A stretch of 64,000 nt of DNA from positions 12,400,001 to 12,464,000 of the forward strand of contig OU342631.1 in the NCBI GenBank assembly GCA_910589415.1, in the 5' to 3' direction. Numbering within the stretch: the stretch's first letter is position 1; every line of letters starts with the position of its first letter. A program made the translations under genes and the position numbers. This DNA is from Malachius bipustulatus. Its lineage: Eukaryota; Arthropoda; Insecta; Coleoptera; Melyridae. Under the pieces are notes generated by a model, which was given only the letters and a program-made list of their open reading frames with translations, was not told the origin of the DNA and ran no database searches. Positions 46,344-57,400 of this stretch are shown here, in pieces.

Positions 46344-49300
46344 ATGTCAAACATGAATAGCATTAGCCCCACAACAGGTATTTGAATTCTTTATAATTTA
46401 ATCTAATTAATTATTAACGATAAGATAAGTGTATTGTTTTTTTGCGTGCAGTGGCAAGAAACTGCTATTTTGCTGAAATTAAATTTAATAAAATAATTTC
46501 TCTTCAAATTAAAATTCCGTGATATTCTTGAATTATTATGACGTGTCAATAAATAACTCCCGTTAGTGTTGGATCTTTTTGTTTTATCGACGTACGTAAT
46601 AAAAGAGCACCCAGCTCTTGCGAACGAGAAACGGGACCTTGAAAATGTTGATTGATTCTCATTAAATAATAATTAATAACAATTTGTGCTCTGATAAATT
46701 TTAATTGTGTTCCCAATGTGTGGCGGTTTGCATACCGTTACCGTACCGTACCAAAAAAATGCCTGAGGGTGAAAGCTAACAGCTAATAAAGAAGTAAGAA
46801 CAGTGAGATCAGTGATCTGGTAAAAGGCAGTTGAAGAAGTAATTATTGTTCAAGTTGAATTGTTCCAGCTGTGATATCAGATATACAGGTTTTCTAATAG
46901 AGTCTTTATGGTATTATTTTTGTGAAAATTTATTTAAATTTATCTAATGATGCTCTACTTTAATAATTAATTTACTTATAAGTAATAATAAATTAATTCG
47001 AGGTTTCAGTAATGCTCTGAAAGCAATAAATGGAATAGCCTTAGCTTAACAGACATCACTTTTTTTGGAGGCCAATTTTTATGTAATGATCATAATGGTG
47101 GCATTACATCCCTTCTGTGGTCCTCCATCATGCAACTATTCCCAAAGAAGTCTTTTTGACAACTTTTCGCAATCTACTCCTCCATGTAAATTTAGGGCGA
47201 AATTAATTACCTACAAGGGCAAGTGGTGGCACCCTTTGTTGAAATACACCTCCAGTCAAAGTGGTTCTGTTTTGGCCTTGAATTTTTTTTCAACATATTG
47301 TTGTATTATAACTGACCCTTGAAACAGATTGCAGAGCTATGAAGATTACCATGTCAGATTTTTATTTTTCAAAAACGTGTACAGTCAATTCCAACTCCAT
47401 TCAAACCTAGTTGGCTATGGATTATGAAAAAGATCACCTCCTATCATACATTATTTGACAGCTCACTGACAAGTGTCAATGTTCTAGGTTATGAGTGTTT
47501 TTGATAGGTTATGAGTGATTTTGATAATGTCCTTATCAGAATAAAGCAATGTTGCCAAATTTACTAAAAAATCAGGAAACTCCTTTATATCTTTGGTAAT
47601 TGTATACATCCGCGGCTCCTAAGTTTCATCAATTTTTTCGGGACCGAGGAGCGAAATAGGGGTGCTGGGTGGGTAAGAAAGTAAAAACAGCCATTGCAAA
47701 CTAATATTAAGGTCACAACTAAGGCCTCTTTGTCACTACGGTCGAATTTCTATTTTTTTTTTCACTTTCAGGGCAAGGAAAATCTTCGAAAATAACAGTA
47801 CCACGATTTTTATTTTGAATTTTGCATTTATTTTGAATTTATAATCCGAAAATCATTGCATCAATCCCTGTGCGGACTGGACACGTAATGAAAGCGGATA
47901 TATCGCCCAGTCCGCCTCTGTGAGCCTCTAACACAGAATAGAATACTTGGCAATTATGGTGAAGTGGTTTTATCCGGGATCGCGGCATCTAATCGGTGCC
48001 TCTTGTCAGGACCGCACTCTCAAAACCGTTTTTTTACACCGTTTTGTGGCTTTCCCTTTCATTTGCAAAGCAAATGAATACCTTCCTGGTGTTACTATAG
48101 GTATGTTCTACACCCCTATATAAGTTCCATAGTGAAACTGTAGGAGCCGCGGATGTATATAATGACCATATCTTTAAATACCTAATCATACATTATTACA
48201 TTTTCTCTGTTGGTCTTCCTTGATCCCATAGTCCCAATAATGTTTCGATCTTGTAGCATTTCTTGTCACCTGTTTCATGTGCATCCTATGTCATCTGTAG
48301 TATTTCGAATAGGATACTACTACTAATAACCTGAACATTTTGATAGTAAGAATTTATGTAAACCTTTTGTGGAGAGTCACCTACGTAGGCACTTTATTTG
48401 GTAATCCTGTTGTTTAGTCTTCCAAAACACCCCTCACATGCCCATTCCACTTTTTCCACTCGCGTCGCTCACAGGGTTGCTGCATTAAATCAGGTCTTTG
48501 GTCAGGGAGGTTTTTTGTTTCCTTTAAATGTCCCTAAAATTAAAAAAAAACCTACCCTGACCAAAGACCTGATTTAATGCAGCAACACTGTGACTGCTGT
48601 GAGAGGCGCGAGTGGAAAAAGTGGAATGGGCATGTGAGGGGTGTTTTGGAAGACTAAACAACAGGATAACCCTTTATTTATTCTATTTATCAGTATATTT
48701 TTTTTATTAAAGCCATAATGTTGAATTGGACTTATTCTTATGTTTCTTTTTTCAATGTTTAAGTTGTGAAAAACTCTAAACGATGGAGGATCGCCATGTG
48801 ACAAACAGAAAGGGAAACACACTTGAAGCACAGAATAGGTACAATCAGAATATAAACTTCAATAAAAATACTGAGTTCGCGCCTCTACTTGGCGCATAGA
48901 GATCCGCCATGATTTGAGGATGGTCTTTCATTAGTTTTGAATGCGGGCCCACAGAATCGAATTGTACCTATTCTGTGGCGGGCTGGTGGCGGGCCTGCGT
49001 TTCTACTCTGAAGCAATGGCTGCTAGAGGTGTGGCTTGTCTCTAAAAGATCAAAGGCACCGCCGGCGAGTTTAGCTTCTGATTGTATCTATTCTGTGCTT
49101 GAAGTAACACTTAAACTTCATTAGACTTAATTATTGATTATTTAATTCGTTCTAATTGATCCTAACTCATTGCAGTTTCTATCCTTTTATACTACTGGTC
49201 AATGCCATGTTGATATAAACATGTTATTGACGACCACCGGTTTATGCTGACATATACATTCCTTTTAAATATTGCTGTACATAAATATCTTCTAATATTT

Positions 49301-52300
49301 GTTTACATACACTTTATTTAGGTTAATATGAATAGGTACAGTAACAAAAATTATTGTTCTAGAGCATTTTTGGAAAAATCGTTTATTTTAACCTAATTTT
49401 TTACCAATAATTAATTAATAAGACATGAATTTCTCAATCAGTTTTTTTTTAAGCATCGTTAATTATCACAAATGATCTAATAACATTTAAGGCCCTATCA
49501 GAAAATCATCATATAGCCAGGCCATACTAAACAATAACAAAACTAAAATGATTAACTCACGGTGATAACAAATCTCTCGGTAATCAAACGAAACAATCAA
49601 CCGCCGCCACCATGAAAGAAAACGAAGACAATCCCAGTTTGGAATTCATCGAAGATCCCTATTTCAACCCCCAAGACTCGACGTCGACGCCCAGTCTAGA
49701 CGAGCCGGACACTCCGGACTGCCTGAGCGAATATGACGTTCTCGATAACGAACTGGATCTGTTCGACTTGCGACAATTGGAATTCGACGATCTGACCAAC
49801 TGTGATCTCACAAGTCTGCAAAACGACGAATCGGTGAACGTCGAGGCGGAATTTTTCACCGTCAAAAAAGCAAACGCCATAATCAGGGCGTTCTTCAAGA
49901 AGGACTTCAAACGTCAAGTCCGAGTTACCTACTGTGATCTAACGAAGCCTTATCTAGTTAAATTACCGAAAGATAGTACGTTTAGGAAATATTTAGATAT
50001 AAGCACTAACACTAGTAACGGTGGGTACAAAAGAAATACCAAATCGGGACTGTCGTTTATCGAGGTTTGTTTGTTTTTTCAGACGACGCTGTTGCGGCCG
50101 GCGATTCTTTAATGAACGATGCGGCTGCCGGTTTTAGTAGAGAGGAAGCTGCCCAACGGAAGGTGTGGGAAGAGGAGCTCGCCCAGATGGAGGAGGAGAT
50201 CGCCACTCTGCGGACGGTCCTGGCGGCGAAAATGAAACGTAGCGCTCAGCTGAAACATAATCTCGGCATAACCGTTTGGAAGGAAGTGTCCGAAGATATC
50301 AATCAGGGTTTCAAGAACGTCAAGGAGAGTAATGTGTAAGTTGAGTACGGAATGTCTTAGTTGATATGTTTAGATAAGTACCTACCTAGTGTGTCTATTA
50401 GTTACGTTTTTATATAAAATTTATTTTGTCGAATAGAAGCATGGTTCAGGTTTTTATTTTTTTTATTTGAATAGATATCAGACTGTAGAGAGTAAAGTGG
50501 AACAAGTAGCCAAGGCTGTTACGGATGCTCCAATGTAAGTACTAAGTACGATTGTGTGTGATGTATCGTTAAATGTTAATGCATGATTAAGAATTTACAT
50601 CCCATCATTAACAATTCAGTTTTTTTCATCTTCATGTTATTAATAATTATATGTTATTGTTTGTTTATTAAATTGAATAGTCAGAAAAAGTGGTTAATCA
50701 TCAATGGTAAGGGTGATGGTGACGGTGTGACGGTGTAACGGTGAATGTGAACTGAATAATTGAAAATAATTATTGTCTTGACTCTTGAGACGATTGTCAG
50801 TATAATATTTTACATTGAATTAACAAGGACAAATAATTATTATCCGTTTTTTATGTTTCTATTATTTATTTGTTGATATTTCATTGATTTATAAACCTAC
50901 ATTGAAAAAAATACAGATAGTTTGGGGTATTATTAATGGATACCTGAAAACTTGATTATAATAGTTGATGTGGCATTGTATTAGTCCAAATTAGATTTTT
51001 CTGCTAAATTATGAAATGTTCTTTGTCCGATCGCCACTTTCCATCATAAAGTGACACAAATAGGCTATTGATTATGTCTTATAGAAAGAAACTATCAAAA
51101 GAGCGGGTTTTTATTACATAAATCCTCATGGTCATTAAGAGTGGAAAAATCTTTGAGTGCTATGAAATTAGAGGGTGGAAATTGGAAGTAGGGGTGAAAC
51201 TATATCCCTTTCAGGTTTAATTATATCTCGGAAACGGAGCAAAATCCATGTATAGTTAATGGGTGTTTTTTGTAGATAATGTAATTTTACATCGAAATAG
51301 TTTATTACTATTTTCTGAGCAGAGATAAGTATAGGCATTGCTTTACAAAAAAAAAAAAAAACAAGTAGATTAAGTTTCCTTCAAAATGGTTGGTTGAAAA
51401 TGATTTTTGGATAAAAACTGACTAAAATGTAGCCGTTCAAACTTATATTTTTTTATTTTTCATCGTGTTTTCCTTGATATCATTTTAGTTAACAACAATA
51501 AAGTTTTTCTGAATAACACAAACCTAAATGGTATGGTGAAGACAGAGATATCGATGTTTTACTGGTTATTTCCAGCTCATCAGTCTGACATATCAGCTCA
51601 CCACCACCAGAGGAGTGTGTCGAACAGAAAGAAAACTCCTTCAAGTAAATTGATTTGTTGAGATCTGAAAAAAAATTCACTGTCATTTCTAACTGTTCAT
51701 TGAAAAAGCAATTAATTACTTTTACCTTGTGATATCTCAGTAAACAAATCAGAGGTGGAGCTAGTCACATACACACTGCTCTGGTGGTGATATGTATATC
51801 AGACTGATGAACTGGAAATAACAAGTGAAACATCGATGTCTTTGTTTTCACCATACCATTAGGGTTGTGTCGTTCAGAAAAAAGTTGTTGTTCTGTAAAG
51901 CAATGCCTTTACCTACTTCTGCTCATAAAAAAAAATGTTTTTTTTTGCTTTGTTTCAACCTATGTTATGCCCCTTTTTATATATTGAATAAATTATTTCC
52001 ATGTAAAGTCGCAGATAAAAAAAAAAATCCCTATCAACTCTGAGATATGATTGAAAAACTGAAAGGGGTGCAGTTTCACCCCTACCTCCGATTTCTACCC
52101 TCTAAGTTAATAGCACTCCATGATTTTTTAATCTTTAATAACCATTTGAAATATGAAGGAATCATGCAATAAAAACTAATAGTTCCTTATTTCCCTGTTT
52201 ATTAGGACATAATCAATAGCCTATAAATAGTCATAGAGCTAAGCTATTATTTTAGAAACCTAAGTGGAGTGTGGTTGTTTTTGTGGCTATAATTTCATAT

Positions 52301-53071
52301 TTAAGGGAGGTCAGTTTATCTTGATAAAGGTAAGATTTTTCAACGTATTCCTTTGAAAGGTCTCATGAATAAGTACAGTGAGTGACGTCATATTTAATTT
52401 ATTTATTTTGTTTAATGGCCTGATCCCATGAGAAGAATGTACGGTATTTCATTTTATTACTGTTGACAACATCACAGCGGCTTTGTTGTCAAATGTTGCA
52501 GAGAAATATATAGCATTAATAGCAAACTTAATGCAATATTTTGAAATGTAATTGCTTGATTCTAGTCGCCATTTTTGCCGGTAACTTCTGTCTATTAGCG
52601 GACTCTATTCAAAACGATTCATAGATAATGAACTGATTAAAGGACGACAAGCATAGGCCAAAAGCTAAATTAAATTTTAAATTAATTATTGAACCCTTAC
52701 AAAGGACTACCCTACCTTGAAATAATCGACCCGTATAAAGTTTTCAGTTGTTAATTTCTATTGCAGCTATCAAAAAACAACTTCTTTGATTGGAGGCCTT
52801 GCCGGTAACATTTCCGGCAAGCTGGGTCAGATGAGGCACTCAGAATCATTCCGTTCGATCGAGGAGAAAATGGGATCTGCCTATGAGAATGTGAAGGTAA
52901 TTTACTAATTAAATCAGTTAAGTATGTGATTTACAGACATTCGTTGAAATTTTTTAGACAAAAGTGGTGTCCCGTTCCAATTCCCAGCAGAGTTTGGACA
53001 ATGCGGGTAGATCACGTTCCGGATCGGTCGCGACCAGTCCGACCATTCCCGAGAACAAACCCATGGAATAA
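46344..53071 (+). CDS. Tpd52: TPD52/TPD54 family protein, short isoform
   Basis: Exons 46344-46377, 50083-50335, 50475-50534, 52767-52896 and 52958-53071 join in frame to 196 residues plus stop; all introns are GT/AG. After a short N-terminus (MSNMNSISPTTG) come the family's coiled coil (KVWEEELAQMEEEIATLRTV then AAKMKRSAQLKHNLGITVWK), the conserved EVSEDINQGFKNVKES, and the C-terminal part SFRSIEEKMGSAYENVK followed by a Ser-rich tail (VVSRSNSQQSLDN). Length fits the family (roughly 180-225). These proteins bind membranes and act in vesicle trafficking. The exon 50475-50534 is a 20-codon cassette and may be skipped without changing frame. Drosophila CG5174 is the likely counterpart. Confidence 0.9.
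47603..48158. mobile_element. 0.56-kb TIR element in TPD52 intron 1
   Basis: Left TATACATCCGCGGCTCCTAA, right TAGGAGCCGCGGATGTATA: about 18 bp of inverted repeat, interior without ORF. Superfamily not assigned. Confidence 0.65.
48402..48669. repeat. 268-bp near-perfect foldback in TPD52 intron 1
   Basis: The left arm AATCCTGTTGTTTAGTCTTC to TGGTCAGGGAGG is mirrored by the right arm CCCTGACCAAAGACCTGATT to GAAGACTAAACAACAGGATA. Arms are about 115 bp with a T/A-rich loop. Confidence 0.85.
48821..49105. mobile_element. 0.29-kb MITE in TPD52 intron 1
   Basis: 30-bp ends: left ACTTGAAGCACAGAATAGGT, right the reverse of ACTTCAAGCACAGAATAGAT. An internal third copy of the end word (GTACCTATTCTGTGG) lies near 48965-48980. 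Confidence 0.7.
49612..53071 (+). CDS. Tpd52: TPD52 family protein, candidate long isoform from an alternative first exon
   Basis: An open frame starts at 49612 in a textbook context (GCCGCCACCATGAAAG). It codes for an acidic N-terminus (FIEDPYFNPQDSTSTP, SLDEPDTPDCLSEYDVLDNE) and then a basic part (ANAIIRAFFKKDFKRQVRVT, KLPKDSTFRKYLDIST). A donor AACG|GTGGGT after position 50020 leaves phase 1, exactly the phase of the exon starting at 50083, so a 62-nt intron would join it to the common TPD52 exons and give 321 residues. Without splicing, the frame runs on to a stop at about 50112. The N-terminal part is not recognised. I infer an alternative promoter; an unrelated short gene or read-through product is possible. 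Confidence 0.55.
51058..52228. repeat. 1.17-kb inverted-repeat element in TPD52 intron 3
   Basis: AATAGGCTATTGATTATGTC on the left and GGACATAATCAATAGCCTAT on the right mark the ends. Inner pairs include AGTAGGGGTGAAACTATATC against GGTGCAGTTTCACCCCTACC and CATCAGTCTGACATATCAGC against GATATGTATATCAGACTGAT. It would fold into a long imperfect hairpin in the TPD52 pre-mRNA. Confidence 0.8.
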
Positions 53072-54462
53072 TGGACCACCGTCAGAATCACCGATCACGC
53101 CTGGATGTCCGGCCAACGATGCCTTTCAAGTTATCTTTTGAATTAATCGACGACTAATCCTCCAGGTTCAGTTTCGTTTTAGTTCAGTAGCTTACGTGGT
53201 GAGTGTCTTCTGTTATCTTTAATTTAGTCGCACGGGTTCGTCGCCCTGTTATGACGCTCTCGTTCTCACTCAGTTTTTTTTTTTTTTTACTTAGATATAA
53301 ATAATAATTTGTACCAATAAGTAGTAGTGATTGAACAACTGAAACGGGATCTTTTTTGTATATATTTTTTAGCTTTAGTGGAAAACTGTAATACATACGT
53401 TTATACCTTCAAGATTTCTCTTGCTAATAATCGATACAAGTATATTTTAGCATCAAGAAAAAGAAAAAAAAGGCTCTATCTATAATAATTATTGTTTGTT
53501 TGTTTGTGTATCTATTAGATATTTATTAAAAATATTGAATTAATAAAATAAGTATTAAAAATTTTATAGCTTTTTGACGTTTATTTGTTTTGAAACCTTT
53601 TACTGGTTCAATTGTATTCCTAAATAGTCGCAAGTATTTTATTCTTGAAAATACTTTTCAAATAACAGTCCTAAAGTGTTCTTGGGAAGAAAAGTCCAGA
53701 TACTCCTAGAATACTTGTTACAAATAACCGATGCAAGTTCAATGGAAATATTTTTAATAATTCTTATTTGACTTATTTCACTTTACCTTAACCTGTTTCT
53801 TTTTTATCCTGCAGCTTATGTTTTTATGTTTACCAAATTTTCATTAATTCCTACTGTTATGATAATATGATAACAACAAAGGCCGGTAAATTACTTCCAA
53901 GCTTTTATTTTTTTATTATTAAGCTTAGAATTTGAATAACATTAATAAATATTTAAATAAAATATATTTTAGTTGGAGTTTAATAACCACACAAATATAA
54001 ATTTATTAAATATTTGTGTATGTAATAATAAAATCCTTGAACCACAGCAAGCGCACATTTACTCATTTTTTCTTTCTCAGAGCACCTACTCAACGGGCTA
54101 GAAAACTCTCCTCTAGGCTGGTATATTCTGTCAATTTAATACCTATTCTGGAACAAAAATTGCAAAATTAAAAAAGCTACTATTTCAAAGAATAGAAAAT
54201 CATTTGTGATTTAAATCTCGATCATTGTTCACCACTTTAATTCATGCAATAATAACTATAGGATGGGTCGTGCGAGGAAGAAATGCAGAGTGCTCTCTGT
54301 GGAATAATTGGCGTTGGAAATTTGATTTTCCTCAGTTTTTTTATCAGTTTAGTAATTGCTTCACAGAATCGAGTTAATATGGAGATTGGTGTATACATTG
54401 AATTTTATGAATTCTTGTTCTAAAGAAACCTTTAAGCAAAGTATATGTTTGAAAAAAAATAC
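53072..54462. other. TPD52 3' UTR and short convergent intergenic region
   Basis: TPD52 (plus) and protease copy B (minus) end tail to tail here. Several AATAAA motifs occur on the plus strand around 53540-53560 and 53935-53960, so the exact TPD52 3' end is uncertain. No other gene is seen. Confidence 0.45.
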
Positions 54463-57400
54463 TTACTCTTCAAAACCTGTTGCGATTTCCTTAATTTTAG
54501 TCGGATCAGTGACGATTGCAGTTTTCGTCAAAGCGGTATCCAACAGAGGGGTGATATATTTTTCACCGACTCGGTTTAAATCCTCTTCAGTTACTTTATC
54601 TAAAGCTTTCAACAGGTCCCTGGAAAATATTATTGAAATATCTACCTATTAGGTAATAAGAATAAAAAGTACCTATTGAAGGTGAAATCCGTGTCCAATA
54701 ACGCAGCTGTTAGAGATAAGTGGACCATGTCGTTGATGGATTTCTCCTTATCAACTATTTCGTACACCAGAGAACTTCTGGCAGATTCCATTAAAGTTTT
54801 CTCCCAATTTTTACCCTCTAATTGGTTATTCAAAACTTCTTTATACGCTTTATAGGCGGAAACGAGATCAGTCGCTGGTGATATATTGATATACAGAAAT
54901 GATTTATACATATTGTAATATAATGAGAATCCATAAGCGTATCCTTTTCCTTCTATTGCTTTAAATAAGGGGCCCTTAAATTACATTTATTTGAAAAATA
55001 ATTGGAACAATAAATTGAGTCAAGACTTACTTCCATTTGTCTTAGGTATTGCACATAGAGCATGAAAGCTGGTAGATCTGGGTCCCTGAATGATTTGATT
55101 CCAAAAACTGCCGTTTGCTGAAAATATGACGCCTCTAAAGAACTTATACCAACGATGCATGCGGAAGGAAGTTCGTTGTCGAATCTTAAATAGGCGCTGC
55201 TTGGAACTCCTTTCAATCTAAAATTTTTATTTTTTATGAAACTTGTGGTTAAGTAGGTAAGTAATTATGAGACTTACTTTCTAGCTTCGGCGCAGTTAAT
55301 GTTATTATTACATAGAAATTCTTTTACACGGTCGACAGGATCATCAATGTGATCGAAATTCCCTGAGATGTATAAATTAATATTCTTGGGATCAGTTATA
55401 AGTTCTCTCATTTTTTCCAAGATATTTATGATGTCATTCCCTTCATCTTTTTCTATTTTTTCTATTATTTCATTCAAACATTTTTCCTGCTTAAATGGTC
55501 CATGCTGGACCATTATACTTTCTGTAAATCCTCCCAAATTAATATTAATAAGAAAAATTATAAAATTTTACCTTTATCAAACATTAACTCCTGTACCATG
55601 CAGTCCAACATATAAGTTTCGTTTGTTTTATAATCACTGATCCTATTTTTTAATTTTTTCGCCAAAACGTGGAGTCTCTCCTCTGTGAACACCGTACGAA
55701 ATAATAAATCTCCCAACCAGTTGAGTCCAGTTTCGTACTTGGTAAGCTCTACCACAAGCTGAATTTTTAGTACTTCTGAATAACCGTTGGCTTTGTGCCC
55801 ACTATAACAATATTGGGACTGGGACATAGTGTCGTCTCTAAGTTGAGCGACAACTTCGTCATATGGAATTAAGACATCTCCTTTTTTTATAGGCGACTCA
55901 GTCAGCAATTCTCTGAATAATGGAATGTATTTTTTGAATTCTTGCAACATTTTTGAGATGTCTATTATTGCATCAACCTGAAATCGATAAGCAATTTAAT
56001 TTCACAAGACTGAGAATAAATAAACGATTGTATCCTCACGTAAATGAAATTAATTTTCAGGTTGTTGAAACAACTAAAAATTGGTAGCGCTGAAGGATCG
56101 ATTTTTCCATCATGTTTTTCGTTGCTATATTGCACCATTTCGTGAAATTTGATATTTGTCAATTTAGGAACTGGAATCGACAACAATTCTTCTGGTGGTG
56201 GGGTGTTAGTGAATTCAATAGCTTTCTCTAATAGCTCCTCCATTTCTTTAAGACCGGCTTCACCTAATCTCTCTTTTTGTTTCGCAATTCTTAATTCTTC
56301 CTCTTGCATGAGCTTTTTTTTCTCGTCCTTGCTAGGATAAGACTCGACTGCTACATAATTCTTATCTATGATGTAGGCGTCTAGTAAATTCAACCAGTAT
56401 GGCTTGTCTTCTTTCAACAAATTTTCTATGTGTTCTAAAGTGACTTCGTATTTTGCTAACTAAAAGTTTAATAATTTAATAAGCACAGTCAAATTGGTTT
56501 GGTGGACATAAATCGTAAGAGCTACCGATCCGGATCTTTTCCGACACTTTTTACCAACGCTTATTATCTGCTGGCTTCGTGAACCGGATAATAAGTCCCT
56601 TTTAACCTACCAACCAAGTCTCCTAAATTAGTGAGAATCTCATCATGAGTAAGAGACAGTTGCGAAACCAAGCAATCGCTTCGTCAATGCCCGTAGTAAA
56701 GAAAAGAAGCAAGACAAGTAAAAGTGGCACTAAGACACCTGTTTTGCCCAACAAGAACAAACGGACCCTCCAGAAGGCGGACCATGTTGCCATGTCGTCA
56801 GTTCCGGCTGCCGTACCCAGTCCAACCGACCCGGCCGAGCGAGAGACAAACCACATTCCTCCCCTAGGACCAGCCACCATTTCCTCCACTAGGAAACCTA
56901 ATGTTACAGGTGAAAATAAATTGTTAAACTTAAATTTGTAAATATTGAATTTAGCTCATTATTATAGTTACTGCTCTGTTTGATATTTCTTTCTTTTGTC
57001 ACAGGAACCAGATCTACGAATCTGCCAGGACCTGTCTGTATGGTTGCAACGTTTCTCAAATTAAAATTCAAAATATTTTTTCAAATCAAATCAGAAAGAG
57101 TCACAGGGGTAAAAAGATCACGAAAAATGTAAGGGAGGTAAAATTTCAAAAGATAGGGAAACGAAAGAATTCAAGGGGCAAAGCAAAAGCAACATGGATA
57201 AGATCACAGTTAATTACTTTTCAGACCAAAATCAAAACCAAAATCAAAGAATTCAGAATTTAATTTAATTGCATAAATTTGGTAATCTGATTGGAAATTT
57301 TTCTTATGTATTGTATAATAAATTGTTAGGAAAGATGATCAGATCCATACGAACATTCAATCGAGACACTATACTTACTGTACCTGATAACAAATTAGTT

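Noticed and set aside
49659..49917. Minus-strand ORFs of 73 and 83 codons
   Set aside because: Antisense to the TPD52 alternative exon, Ser-rich shadow of an acidic coding strand.
50068..50112. Donor at ATCGAG|GTTTGT joining the 49612 frame to the TPD52 exon
   Set aside because: The intron would be only about 17 nt and the phase would not match; the donor after 50020 fits length and phase.
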